Positions 18,567 to 29,317 of a DNA stretch of 64,000 nucleotides are shown here, piece by piece. Source of the stretch: Euphorbia lathyris (Eukaryota > Streptophyta > Magnoliopsida > Malpighiales > Euphorbiaceae); assembly GCF_963576675.1 (NCBI RefSeq), contig NC_088917.1:80214610-80278609 (forward strand), read 5' to 3'. The position numbers and the translations under genes are program-made. The notes beneath the pieces were generated by a model. It worked only from the letters and a program-made list of their open reading frames with translations, was not told the origin of the DNA and made no database searches. Each line of letters opens with the position of its first letter. Within the stretch, counting starts at the first letter, position 1.

Positions 18567-21086
18567 TTGATGCGCAGTTCACGAAATTCGGGCACGCCAC
18601 CAGATCCTTTTGATCCAGAAATTGAAAGAACACTTAAGAAAAACAACAAAAACAACAAAAAAGACAAAACACCCTTAAAAACAAAAGTAGACCAGCCAGA
18701 AATTATGGCCGATCCACCGACACTTATGGATTACGCTAGGCCAGGATTGGCCGGTGTAACTAATAGTGTAGTTAGACCCCGTATAAACGCAAATCAATTT
18801 GAAATTAAGCCTACTTTGCTTAATATGTTGCAAAACAACGTAACGTTTTACGGATTGCCTAACGAAAACCCTAATGCACATTTGACAAATTTCTTAGAAA
18901 TTTGTGACACTTTTAAAATTACTGATGTAACAGCCGAAGCAATCAAACTTCGCCTCTTTCCTTTCACTTTGAAGGATAAGGCAAAAATTTGGTTAACTTT
19001 TATGCCTGCTGCAACATTTGAAACTTAGGACCAATTAGCCCAAGCATTTTTACAAAAATATTTTCCTTTAGCAAAAACCGCAAGAGTCATCAAAGAGTTG
19101 ACATCTTTTACACAAAATGATAATGAAACTCTTTATGAAGCTTGGGAACGTTTTAAAGAACTTCAACGTTTATGCCCACACCACCAATTGCCAGATGCAC
19201 TTTTAATGCAGACATTCTATAATGGATTAAATCCTACGACTAGAGGTTCATTAGATGCTATGTCTGGAGGGTTATTTATGAAGAAGACGTCCGCCCAAGC
19301 AAGAGAACTTTTGGAGGAAATGGCAATCAACAGCAGTATGTGGCCCACAGAGCGTGGACATATACCAACGGCGAAACCATCATCCTCATGTACATCATCG
19401 GTTAAAGGTATAATGAATCTTGATCCTGTAGCAATGTTACAAGCCCAATTTTCTGCCTTATCGCACAAAATTGATAAATTTATGGCACCATGCGATCCTA
19501 ATGATCCGATCCAGAGAGACATTGACTACGAAGGTATGAATGAGATAGAACAGGTAAATTTTGTCCAAGGACAAAACCAAACTACTAATCCTTATTCTAA
19601 TACTTATAATCCTGGATGGAGAAATCATCCTAACTTTAACTGGAAAGATGGTAATAATAATAATAATGCAAATGCTAATCAATATCGTATAAACAATTAT
19701 CAAAATCAAACAAGAGATACGATTAGCACTTTATCTTCAAAAATCGACAAATTTATAGATGCTATGAATGGAAAGGTAAGTAATCAAGACGATGGTTTTA
19801 AACGGATCGAAAATAAATTCGATCAGCTTATCAAAAACCAATCATCTAGCATCCATAATTTGGAGGTTCAAATTGGACAACTTGCTAAATCAATTCCATC
19901 CTGCAAAGAGGGAAGTCTTCCCAGCCAAACGGAAGAAAATCCGAAAGAGCATGTTAAGGCTATCACTCTTCGTTCGGGGAAAAACTATTTAGGTCCGGAA
20001 ATGCCCGGAAATTCAACTTTACCTGGAAATGATTTACCAAAATCCAAAAAAGATACATTAAAACAAAAAGATACACCAATTGACTCTAATCCGAAACCCT
20101 TTGTACCAAAGCCACCTTTTCCACACAGGGTCCGAAATAAGGACCATGATAAACAACTGTTATCATTTTTGGACAAACTTAAAAATTTACATATAAATTT
20201 AACATTCATGGATGCGATTACGCAAATCCCTAACTATGGAAAATTCTTGAAAGATTTAATTTCAAAAAAGATTAGTTGGGAAGGAATTTCATCCATTTCT
20301 CTTTCTAAAGAATGTAGTTCGATAGTATCAAGCAAATTACCTACTAAACTCAAAGATCCCGGATGCTTTACCATTCCGTGTACATTGGGAAATATGGAAT
20401 TCCCAAGTTGTCTTTGTGATTTAGGAGCTAGTATAAACTTGATGCCATTGTCTATTTTTGAAAAATTAGGTTTAGAAGAAGACATCAAGCGTACCAATAT
20501 GGTTTTGCAATTAGCGGATCAATCCACTAAAAGACCATATGGTATAATTGAAGGCGTTTTGGTAAAAGTTGACAAATTTATTTTTCCTACTGATTTTGTT
20601 ATCTTAGATTTTGCTTATGATGCTAATTGTCCGCTAATCTTTGGTAGACCATTCATGAACACGGGACGTGCTCTAGTTGATGTGTCGGAAGGAAAAGTAG
20701 TTTTACGAATAGGTGACGATAAGATCGAGTTCGATATGAATCAAGCGATGAAATATCCTATGGAGGATTTCGCTTGTAGGAAGCTTGATTTAATTGAAGA
20801 ATGTGTTAATGACATTGTTCAAAGAGAAGAAATAATAGAACCTATAATGGGTGAAGAATTAGAAGATAAGGACCCAGAGCCTTTGATTCGAGAAGATGGA
20901 CCAGTTCCGCCTTCAGTAATAGTTCCACCTAAATTAGAACTTAAAGAATTACCAAACCATTTGAGATACACTTTCCTAGGGGGAAGTGATACTCTACCTT
21001 TAATCATCTCTAACAAATTAACAGGAAATCAAGAAGAAAAATTGAAAGAAGTTGTTAGAAATAGAATAGGAAGTATAGGATGGTAG
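18567..21086 (+). pseudogene. Athila Gag and protease, two TAG stops
   Basis: One frame from ATG 18567 to TAG 21084-21086, interrupted by TAG at 19026. The gag domain holds LRLFPFTLKDKAKIWL (18946-18993) and YEAWERFKELQRLCPHH near 19134. An Asn/Gln-rich spacer follows, then the Athila landmark AITLRSGK (19960-19983), PR-associated KFLKDLISKK, and the protease-like CDLGASINLMP (20414-20446), where Athila elements carry DLGA in place of DSGA. The stop at 19026 interrupts a phrase where relatives have Trp, so it looks like a single transition. No zinc knuckle was clearly recognised. Confidence 0.9.
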
Positions 21087-23834
21087 ATTTCAGATTTAAA
21101 AGGAATTAATCCTAGTATTGTAATGCATAGGATTCACTTAGAAGAAGATAAGCCACCTAAAGCGGATAGACAAAGACGTTTAAATCCGAACATGAAAGAA
21201 GTAGTCAAAAATGAGATTACTAAACTTTTAGACAATGGAATCATTTATCCTATTTCGGATAGTGAATAGGTCAGTCCAATCCATTGTGTACCCAAAAAGG
21301 GAGGTATAACTGTAGTAAGGAATGATGAAGGTGAATTAATACCTACGCGAACCACCACCGGTTGGAGGGTTTGTATAGATTATAGGAACCTAAATAAGGC
21401 AACTAGGAAAGATCATTTTCCTTTACCTTTCATCGATCAAATGATCGAGAGGATAGCCGGTCATGCATTTTATTGTTTTCTTGATGGTTATTCCGGATTC
21501 TTTCAAATATATATTTACCCGGATGACCAAGATAAAACAACCTTCACATGTCCTTATGGAACATTTGCATATAGAAGAATGCCTTTTGGTTTATGTAATG
21601 CACCAGCAACTTTTCAACGTTGCATGACTGCAATTTTTAATGATTTCATCGAAGATATCATGGAAGTATTTATGGATGATTTTTCAGTTTATGGAGATTC
21701 TTTTGATGCATGTTTAAAAAACTTAGATAGAGTTCTTTCTAGATGCGAAGAAACGAATTTGGTATTAAATTGGGAAAAATGTCATTTCATGGTCGACGAA
21801 GGAATTGTTTTAGGTCATAAAATATCTGAAAAGGGATTAGAAGTGGATAGAGCAAAAACTTCAGTAATAGAAAAATTACCTCCACCAACAACTGTCAAAG
21901 GAGTAAGATCTTTTCTAGGACATGCAGGTTTTTACAGAAGATTTATAAAAAACTTTTCTGTGATTTCCAAACCACTTACTAATTTACTTATGAAGGATTC
22001 AACCTTCGACTTTAATGAAGATTGTATTAAAGCTTTTGAAACATTGAAAACAGCCTTAGTCAGTGTGCCCATAATTGCTAAACCCGATTGGGATTTGCCT
22101 TTTGAAATCATGTGTGATGCAAGTGACCTAGCAGTAGGATGTGTTTTAGGTCAAAGAAAGGATAAAAAATTACATGTTATTTATTATGCAAGTCATACAT
22201 TGTCCGGTGCACAGTTAAATTACACAACAACAGAAAAAGAGATGTTAGCCGTAGTATTTGCATGTGATAAGTTTAGGTCATACTTGTTAGGATCTAAAGT
22301 TATTATTTATACAGATCACGCAGCTTTACGTTATCTGTTTGCTAAGAAAGATGCAAAACCGCGTCTGATTAGATGGGTTTTGTTGTTACAAGAATTTGAT
22401 ATAGAAATTAAAGACAAAAAGGGGGTAGAAAACCTTGTCACCGATCATCTATCGAGACTAGAAGATGAAAACGGTCCTATAGGTGAAACTGTCGGTATAC
22501 GAGATGATTTCCCCGATGAACATCTCTATCATGTAGAAAGTATCATGTCACCATGGTATGCAGATTTTGCTAATTATCTTGCAACCTATATCGTTCCGGA
22601 AGGATTATCTCCCCAACATAGGAAGAAATTTTTCTTCGATATTAAACAATATTTTTGGGAAGATCCCTTTCTATTCAAATCATGTGGTGACGTGATAATT
22701 AGGAGATGTGTTGGAGAAAATGAATATGAATCTATAATAACAGAATGTCATTCCAGCTCGTATGGAGGACATAATGGAGTTAATAAAACGGTAGCTAAAA
22801 TATTGGAATGTGGTTTCTATTGGCCGACAATGTTTAAAGACGTTGGTTCCTTTATTACTCGTTGTGATAAATGCCAAAGAACGGGTAACTTAGGAAGGAA
22901 AGATGAGATGCCCCTCACAAACGTGTTGGAAGTCGAAATCTTCGACATGTGGGGAATTGATTTCATGGGACCTTTTCTGCCTTCCAATGGCAAAACTTAC
23001 ATATTAGTAGCCGTTGATTATGTTTCAAAGTGGGTTGAAGCAATTGCAACCCCTACGAATGATTCTAAAGTAGTTATTACTTTTTTTGACAATATATTTT
23101 GTACATTCAGTTGTCCTAGGTACGTTGTTAGTGATGGCGGTACCCATTTCATAAATCGGAATTTTGATATGCTTATGAAAAAATATGGAGTACGCCACCG
23201 CGTGTCAACGCCATACCATCCTCAGTCGAATGGTCAGGCGGAGATCTCAAATAGAGAACTCAAATGGATTCTAGAGAAAACTGTTTCGTCATCAAGAAAA
23301 GATTGGTCACAAAAACTCAATAATGCGCTATGGGCATACCGTACTGCATTGAAATCACCAATAGGAATGACTCCGTACCGTTTGGTGTATGGAAAAGCAT
23401 GTCATTTACCAGTTGAATTAGAACATAAAGCCTATTGGGCTATTAGAAAACTTAATTTTGATTTACAACAAGCAGGAAAGAAACGTTTGCTCGATTTAAA
23501 TGAGTTAGATGAGTTACGTCATCTAGCGTATGAAAATGTGAGGATTTATAAAGAAAAAGTGAAAAAATGGCACGATGCCAAGATTAAAGTCAAACACTTT
23601 AATGTTGGAGATAAGGTGCTGTTATTCAATTCACGGCTTCGTATATTTCCGGGAAAACTTAAGTCTAGATGGGACGGACCGTATTTAGTCATCAAAACGT
23701 TCGACTATGGTTCTTTGGAACTTGAGGAAACTAATGGTAAGCGTTTCAAAGTTAACGGTAATCGATGTAAAATCTATTACGAAAATATTTCCGAAATAGG
23801 AACTAGTTTCGTAACAAGATTTCCTGACATTTAA
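21087..23834 (+). pseudogene. Athila Pol: RT, RNase H, integrase
   Basis: Continues the gag frame after TAG 21084; a further TAG at 21267-21269 interrupts the start of RT, then the frame is open from 21270 (first ATG 21441) to 23834. [26 protein letters not shown] near 21361, catalytic [10 protein letters not shown] near 21667. RNase [16 protein letters not shown] near 22110. Integrase: zinc-finger segment ending CDKCQRTG near 22864, then D in IDFMGPF (22959), D in VSDGGTHF (23128), E in [10 protein letters not shown] (about 23239). A C-terminal integrase tail of the Athila type ([21 protein letters not shown]) closes the frame. All catalytic residues are present apart from the stops. Confidence 0.93.
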
Positions 23835-24304
23835 ATCATTTCATTTTTCTTTTATTATTTTTATTTTTATTTTTATTTTTATTTTTATTTTTGTTTTGTT
23901 TTAGATTATATCATTTTAGAATTTTAGATATAGAAATATATATTCGAGTCATGATTAATTTTTAGGAATTTCATAAAAATTAGAAAATTCAGTGATTCTC
24001 AGTTGAGAATTTCAGATTCTCAGTTGAGAATTTCAGATTCTCAGTTGAGAATTCACATATATGAAATTCTTAATGAGGTAGAAATATTTCTGGACTTATA
24101 GAGAATTTCAAATTCTCAGTTGAGAATTTAGGCATGGCTAGAAGTCAGGAAAATTTCTGGACTTGTAGAGGATTTCAGATTCTCAGTTGAGAATTCTGAT
24201 TGAAAATTGAAGGGAAAAATTTCTGAACTTACCGAGGATGAGGATTCTCGGTAGAGGATCAGGAGTTTAGAGTTTTGACAACTGATTTTCGCAGGAAAAT
24301 CAGC
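23835..24304. repeat. low-complexity tract and palindromic TTCTCAGTTGAGAA repeats
   Basis: 23845-23900 is a (ttttattt)n run. From 23994 to 24201 the unit gattctcagttgagaattt occurs five times, three of them in tight succession (23994-24052). Each unit is itself a palindrome (ATTCTC-AGTT-GAGAAT). A related site, gaattctcaactgagaattc, lies at 63977-63996 in the third Athila. This precedes the CGCGAC palindrome. Confidence 0.8.
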
Positions 24305-24342
24305 GTGTCGCGACCGCGGGTTAGCATCCTCGGTCGCGACAC
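24305..24342. promoter_or_regulatory. CGCGAC palindrome upstream of ORF A
   Basis: The arms GTGTCGCGACCG (24305-24316) and CGGTCGCGACAC (24331-24342) are perfect 12-base complements with a 14-base loop. The core TCGCGA contains a CGCG box, the type of site known to bind CAMTA factors in plants. It lies 140 bp before a TATA box (24482) and 276 bp before the ORF A ATG. Function is inferred from position. Confidence 0.65.
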
Positions 24343-24475
24343 GGGGGAAATTTTGCCCAGATTGAACCTTTTCTCAGCAGTTGTAACTATTCAGAATGAA
24401 ACACTAAGTTTTTCTCATTTCTAAACGGTTTGTTTCATGCCTTTTCACTTCGAAACAACACCTCTTTTCGTCCTA

Positions 24476-24617
24476 GGATCTTATATATAGGTACTAGAGG
24501 TCCAGTTTTCTATCACTTTCTTTTTCATCTCTATCAGAACTATCTCTGATTTTCTTACCATTCATAAAATCCAAACACTAAGTTCAGAACTTTTCTTCCT
24601 TACTCTTTCCAAAAATC
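24476..24617 (+). promoter_or_regulatory. TATA box and leader of ORF A
   Basis: gatcttatatataggtac (TATA at 24482-24488) followed by about 130 bases without ATG-initiated long frames, then ATG 24618 in the context aaaatcATGGc. The spacing suits a plant pol II promoter. The third Athila has a matching box (63667-63673, minus) before its ORF A. Confidence 0.5.
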
Positions 24618-25565
24618 ATGGCTTCCTCAAACACTTCATCTAAGAAAGTTATTGCTTCACGCAATAAACATGTGGATATATCAGAGCGTTATGGATGTAA
24701 CTTTCCTATCTTCAATCATGAAGAGGGAAGGCGCTTCTTGAGGCTACGATACACATTCTTTGTCGAAATGCTATACATGGACGACTTTCTTAATGATCAA
24801 TTAGGAATTAAGGAAGATATGAGTCGTTACATGGAGCGACTAGGATGGACCAGATTTGTCGATATGAAGTTTCCTATAATTGGAGACTGGGTGTTAGAGT
24901 TTTTCTGCACTGTGCGTTTTGTTAACAAGCGTCGTGTGCGTCTCAGTTTTCGTCGGGATGGCAAAACTTTCACTTTTGGATATCCTGAATTGCATGCTTG
25001 GTTTGGTTTTCCTTTGAAGGATGCTACCAAACGCCATCATGGAAGAGATATGACGTCCACTGATATTTGGCGAATGCTCACCGGTATCTGGCCTTTCCAC
25101 CCAAAACTTGCCTATAATAAGTCTTTCTATTCCAACTCTATACTATATTTGCATAAGTTTCTGAGTCACAGCCTGTTCGGTCGCACATTCAGTAGTGTCG
25201 TCCAAGAATCTGATCTTTATGTCCTTGGCGATATATTTCAAGGCAACGTGGTTGATTCTTCAAAAATTCTGATGGAGGGTCTTGTTGCAGCATCTAGATC
25301 CAAGGCTAAGAAGGTTGGGTTCGAGAATATTATATGTGGAATAATTCTAGGGACCAAGGGAAGTATTTCTGTTCCTTGGAGTGATGCTGAATCTTTCCCG
25401 ATGCTAGACTATGAATTTTTAGAATTTGAAGGTCTAGTGAAGCGAGTTTTTCGATCAGGACCAAATTTTCTTTCTGCACCCGAACGACAAGCCTTCGTGC
25501 AGTTGAAAATAGAACGATATAGGGCTAAGAAAATCCCGATTGAAGGGGACGAATTTTTAGCATAG
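24618..25565 (+). CDS. Athila accessory ORF A (ATHILA ORF1-like)
   Basis: 315 residues, intact, in the position where some Athila elements carry an env-like gene. No signal peptide or membrane segment is visible. Motifs: YGCNFPIFNHEEGRRF (about 26-40), MERLGWTRFVDMKFPIIGDWVLEF (about 72-95), VRLSFRRDGKTFTFGYPELHAWFGFP (about 107-132), ILYLHKFLSHSLFGRTFSS (about 176-194), FQGNVVDSSKILMEGLVAASRS (about 208-230). This order (LGW, EFL/EFF, S/TFR..G..., GFP, LHK..S..LFGR) is shared with ORF B downstream and resembles the Pfam ATHILA ORF-1 family, whose function is unknown. The intact frame suggests recent selection or youth of the copy. Family call by motif reading, not by search. Confidence 0.8.
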   Translation: MASSNTSSKKVIASRNKHVDISERYGCNFPIFNHEEGRRFLRLRYTFFVEMLYMDDFLNDQLGIKEDMSRYMERLGWTRFVDMKFPIIGDWVLEFFCTVRFVNKRRVRLSFRRDGKTFTFGYPELHAWFGFPLKDATKRHHGRDMTSTDIWRMLTGIWPFHPKLAYNKSFYSNSILYLHKFLSHSLFGRTFSSVVQESDLYVLGDIFQGNVVDSSKILMEGLVAASRSKAKKVGFENIICGIILGTKGSISVPWSDAESFPMLDYEFLEFEGLVKRVFRSGPNFLSAPERQAFVQLKIERYRAKKIPIEGDEFLA

Positions 25566-26035
25566 CTTGTGTTTTGTTTGTTTGTAAATAAATGTTAATA
25601 AATAAAAATTTCTCTTTTGCATTATACTTTGTTTTTGATTATATGGTTACATTTTAATTTCATAAATTTAGACCAATGAATCAATTAAATGCAAACTTAA
25701 TCATTTCATTAACTAATTAATTGATTAATAATTAAATTTCAAGTTCCTAACATAAGATTCATTTAACTTAACTTAATGAATGCACATAAATGTTTCAATT
25801 AATTTTAGTTCCAACCCTTTCATATTTCTAATTTTAACATTCATTAATTAAAGCATTTTCATTTATTTTTTTTTCTTTCATTAATAAGGATAAACCTTTG
25901 GTTTTTCTTATCATTTAATGATTTTCATTTATGTTTTAAGTACAGATTTCATTTTTCAAGAAGTTCAGGATATAATTTATCAAGAAAATGCACGAAATGA
26001 AGTAAATAAGCTGAATTTGGGTAGCCACGAGGTGA
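25566..26035. other. AT-rich spacer between ORF A and ORF B
   Basis: Very AT-rich with several attaatta and tcatttaat runs; no coding sequence on either strand. It separates ORF A from the palindrome cluster of ORF B, arguing against a single polycistronic reading frame. Confidence 0.6.
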
Positions 26036-26245
26036 TCCGCGACCGCGGATGCGCTTCCACGGTAACATCAGAAAAAATCCAGAAAATTTCAGACACAAGA
26101 TTCGCTGCCCAGCGCGATTCGCGGCCGTGAATGTTGGATTCTCGGTAACTTCAGATTTTTCTTCTCAAATTTCAGAGGATATGTTGGTTGAAAAACGCGA
26201 TCCGCGACCGCGGATATACATCCACGATCGCGACACGCGTAATTC
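26036..26245. promoter_or_regulatory. cluster of three CGCGAC palindromic sites upstream of ORF B
   Basis: Sites at 26036-26074 (gatccgcgaccgcgg...ccacggtaac), 26114-26149 (gcgattcgcggccgtgaa...ctcggtaac) and 26200-26240 (gcgatccgcgaccgcggata...cacgatcgcgacacgcg). The last has near-complementary arms. Each site ends in a cggtaac-like or cgcgacac-like half, the same vocabulary as at 24305 and in the LTR. The nearest TATA box is 215 bp downstream. Confidence 0.6.
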
Positions 26246-26701
26246 AGGCACTCCAGGTCCGGTTTTCGACCTATTTTTCCATTCTTCCTATACCTTTTCC
26301 TTTTCTATTTAACCTATACCTATTCTTCTTCCTATTCATCCTCTATTTACACCTTTTCCTATTCAACCTCTAACTATATTAATTACTCTTCCTATTTCAA
26401 CTCTACCTATTCCAATTCCTATTCCTACTCTAACTATTTACCTTGTTATTCAAACCCTATATATACCTATTACTTACACAAACCTTACATCACCTCCAAA
26501 TTTAACCAATCCCCTACTCTTACCCCTTCCCAATACCTTACTTTTCCTTTTCCCAATTTCATCATTACCCTTTTCAATCACCTACACCTTTCAATTCCAA
26601 GAATTCACAACCATTCTACTTCATCTTCAACCTTAAGCTTTTCTCTCTTTTCATCTTTTTCTCTAAAACCCTAACATTCATAACACATAAACACCATAAC
26701 C
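26246..26701 (+). promoter_or_regulatory. TATA box and pyrimidine-rich leader of ORF B
   Basis: A run of cctatt/ccttttcc repeats (26270-26560) is almost free of G. The TATA-like ccctatatatacc lies at 26456-26468, 234-246 bases before ATG 26702. The corresponding region of the third Athila (61500-61760, minus) is also pyrimidine-rich on the coding strand, with a TATA at 61743. Confidence 0.5.
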
Positions 26702-27907
26702 ATGCCTAGAGCAAAGCGTGTTGGACACAAGCCTGCTGTCACTGAGGCTAATCGCCTTAGGGTTAGTTGCGGGGCTTATTTCGACATTCATTCTGAAGAA
26801 GAAGTTGGACGTTTCAAGCACTTTTCACACGCCAATCGCAAGTTCGTGGATATGCAGTTTCTTGACTTTGATTCGGTAAGGAAGTTGAACTTCACTACAC
26901 AAATTACTGCTTTTATTGAAACTTTGGGATGGGAAACTTTTGCTTCTATGCGTTTTCCACAAATTCAAGAGTATGTGGTTGAGTTTTTGGTTACTTTGAC
27001 AATGAACAAAAAGAGGACAGAAATTTCTTTTCGGAATAAGGGTATTACCTATACAGTTGATTATGAGGCTATGGGTAATATGTTTGGTTTCCCTACTAGT
27101 GACTTTTATGATAAGCCTCGGGATTTTGATAATAACTCTTTTTGGCAAACTCTGTCTGACCAAACTTCTTTTGATTCTAAGAACACTTCGAGCAAGTTAA
27201 TTAAGGATAATTGTGTGTTCTTCTTTCACAAGTATTTGAGCTTTTCACTTTTTGGTCGTGTTGAGAGTTCCAAGATTCAAGTCCGGGATTTGTTTGTTTG
27301 GGATTGTTTGTTCAAGGGTTTGCAGGTGGATAGCATTGGAATGCTTTTTGATAATTTGTATCGTGCTTCGAGGGCTCATACCACTCAAGTCCCTCTCGGT
27401 AATTTGATCACAGCTATTGTTTTGGGAGCACGGGATGAATTGACTAATTTTGATATGTCCGCCTACCATGGATATGTTCCAGTTTTGGACATTGCGGCTC
27501 TTGAGCGGGCTCATTTATTGGTTTCTGCGGCTCCTCCTGTTTTTATTTCGTATGCTACCCGTATTGCACATCTTCGTGGCACTATGGGTGGAGGTGCTTC
27601 TAGTTCTCATAATGTAGGTACCGATGAAGAATGAGCGGAGGAAGGTGGAGACGCTGCACCACAAGCCCAAGCAACACAAGATAATGATCCGGTGGATTTA
27701 AGGCGGATTTTGAACCAAATCAACGCAAATAATCGACAAATGAATTTGCGAATTGATGATTTGGTGGAGAACAATATGGTGATGAATGACAACCTCAATA
27801 CTTTGAGGCGTGCGCATCGTTCAACTCGGCATCGGATGCTTTCATTTTTCCAACGCCGAAATGTGGAAACTTCACCAACACCTCCGGATTCCCCGCCACA
27901 TGCTTAG
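26702..27907 (+). pseudogene. Athila accessory ORF B (ATHILA ORF1-like), one TGA
   Basis: The frame runs 26702-27907 with a single in-frame TGA at 27632-27634; 310 residues precede it and 90 follow. Motifs parallel ORF A: FIETLGWETFASMRFPQIQEYVVEFL, ISFRNKGITYTVDYEAMGNMFGFP, FFFHKYLSFSLFGRVESSKIQ, FKGLQVDSIGMLFDNLYRASRA. The two are clearly paralogous but well diverged. After the stop comes a predicted helical, Asn/Leu-rich coiled segment (DPVDLRRILNQINANNRQM) and a basic/Pro tail (SPTPPDSPPHA). The intact homologue in the third Athila (60282-61499, minus) reads straight through this point, so the TGA is a lesion of this copy. No membrane segment. Function unknown. Confidence 0.8.
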
Positions 27908-28711
27908 GTTTTATCTTTTATTTTTATCTTATCTTATTTCAATTTCAGTTTCGTACATTTTTCTCTTTCTTATGTTTCGTACAATTTAAGTTTTAATTAA
28001 TTTTATGATGAATGTTTTTGCTATATCTTTCGTTTATTTCCGTTTGTTTTATCTTTAGTGTTTTATCTCCATTTTTGCCCCCATGAGGACATGGTCCAAT
28101 TTAAGTGTGGGAGGAGATATATACATATATCATTTTATGCAAACGAATGAATGAATGTATGCAAATGAATGAATGAATGTATGCATCGCTTGTTTTTCAA
28201 AATACAAATGCAACGTATATTGCAACACTTTTAAATATATTGCAACAAATGAAAAAACTTAACATTTTTTTTTATGAAATATCATTTTTACATTTATAAA
28301 TATCATAAGTTAAAATTTTTATGATTATTTTTAGGTTATCATTATCGATAGAAATAAATATTTCTATACGGGTAATATTTTTCAAAATATATTTTTCACA
28401 AATCTTCGACACGATTTTAAGTAAAATTGTCTCGAGTGAATGTATTTAAGTAAAAATTCTTTATTTTTAATCTCTATTTCATATCATGAAATTCATGATA
28501 CAATAAATCTTATTTTAAATTTTCAATTAGGTTTATAGGCATTAAATTTGAACTAACAAATTTTTTAGCTCGGTTTTGATTTTGTCTTACATTAACACCA
28601 ATTGAAGTTTTTAAGGAAACTATAGCCATAATACATGTTGAATTTTAAGTCAATATAGGATGAATGTGCTAATTTTCTTTTTTCCAAGTTATAATCAATA
28701 AATCGTATTCT
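27908..28711. other. 3' non-coding zone of the first Athila, with internal PPT-like tract and short tandem repeat
   Basis: Without coding sequence. 28099-28120 reads aatttaagtgtgggaggaga, nearly the same as the true polypurine tract before the 3' LTR. It is followed at 28138-28185 by two copies of a 22-bp unit (tgcaaaYgaatgaatgaatg). The rest is AT-rich. Confidence 0.55.
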
Positions 28712-28985
28712 TAACTTTTGGCCACGATTGAGACCAACCTTATCACAATCGAGGTATGAAAGGGAAGAAATTAATAAGTAAAGCGTACTTTTGGCCACGG
28801 TTGCGACCACCCTTATCACAATCGAGGTACGAAAGGAACGTTTAAATTAGAAAAATTAAGCGTGTTTAAAGTTTAAAGTAACGATTGCGTCCACCCATGG
28901 CATGGTCGGTACCTCTTAAGCGAACACAAAACAAATGCATATAAAGTTACGATCGAGGCCACCCTTATCACGGGCGTAACTAAGC
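28712..28985. repeat. imperfect tandem repeat in the Athila 3' zone
   Basis: Four units built on ggccacgattgagaccaacc and cttatcacaatcgaggta, at about 28712-28762, 28786-28838, 28878-28920 and 28945-28985. The unit is about 80-90 bp. The same array, in the same place, occurs in the third Athila (59240-59512, inverted), so it is a conserved part of the family. Confidence 0.75.
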
Positions 28986-29302
28986 AAATAAATTAAAACT
29001 TAATAATTCAAGTTTGGGAAAGGAAATTTGGTGCTTTGAAATGCCTTGAGATGAAAGACTCAATAACATGCGTGCTTACATCGTCCCGAATACTTCAATT
29101 TAAAAATTGAAATACAAGACGAATGATATATCGTATTTATACTAAGTTAGTTTGATATTTTGCGTATAAATTTGCAATGTGAAGTTAGTCTTTTCGGCTT
29201 AACTAATTTAAAAGGTAAACACAAAGATATATGTTTTATTTTTTATAAAGAGATTAGTTAAGGAATAAATTCAGTGAAATTTTGCTCGGGACTAGCAAAA
29301 GA

Positions 29303-29317
29303 TTAAGTGTGGAGATT
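29303..29317 (+). other. polypurine tract of the first Athila
   Basis: ttaagtgtggagatt directly abuts the 3' LTR start TGTTAAGC at 29318. It is imperfectly purine but in the required place and conserved in the third Athila (58879-58893, minus). From 28986 to 29302 nothing else is recognised. Confidence 0.65.

Noticed and set aside
24827..25100. Minus-strand frames over ORF A
   Set aside because: Shadows of the plus-strand gene; the same applies to antisense frames over pol, ORF B and the third Athila ORFs.
24618..27907. Envelope-like role for ORF A and ORF B
   Set aside because: They occupy the env position, but no signal peptide, transmembrane segment or furin-type site is visible; the ATHILA ORF1-like assignment explains them better.
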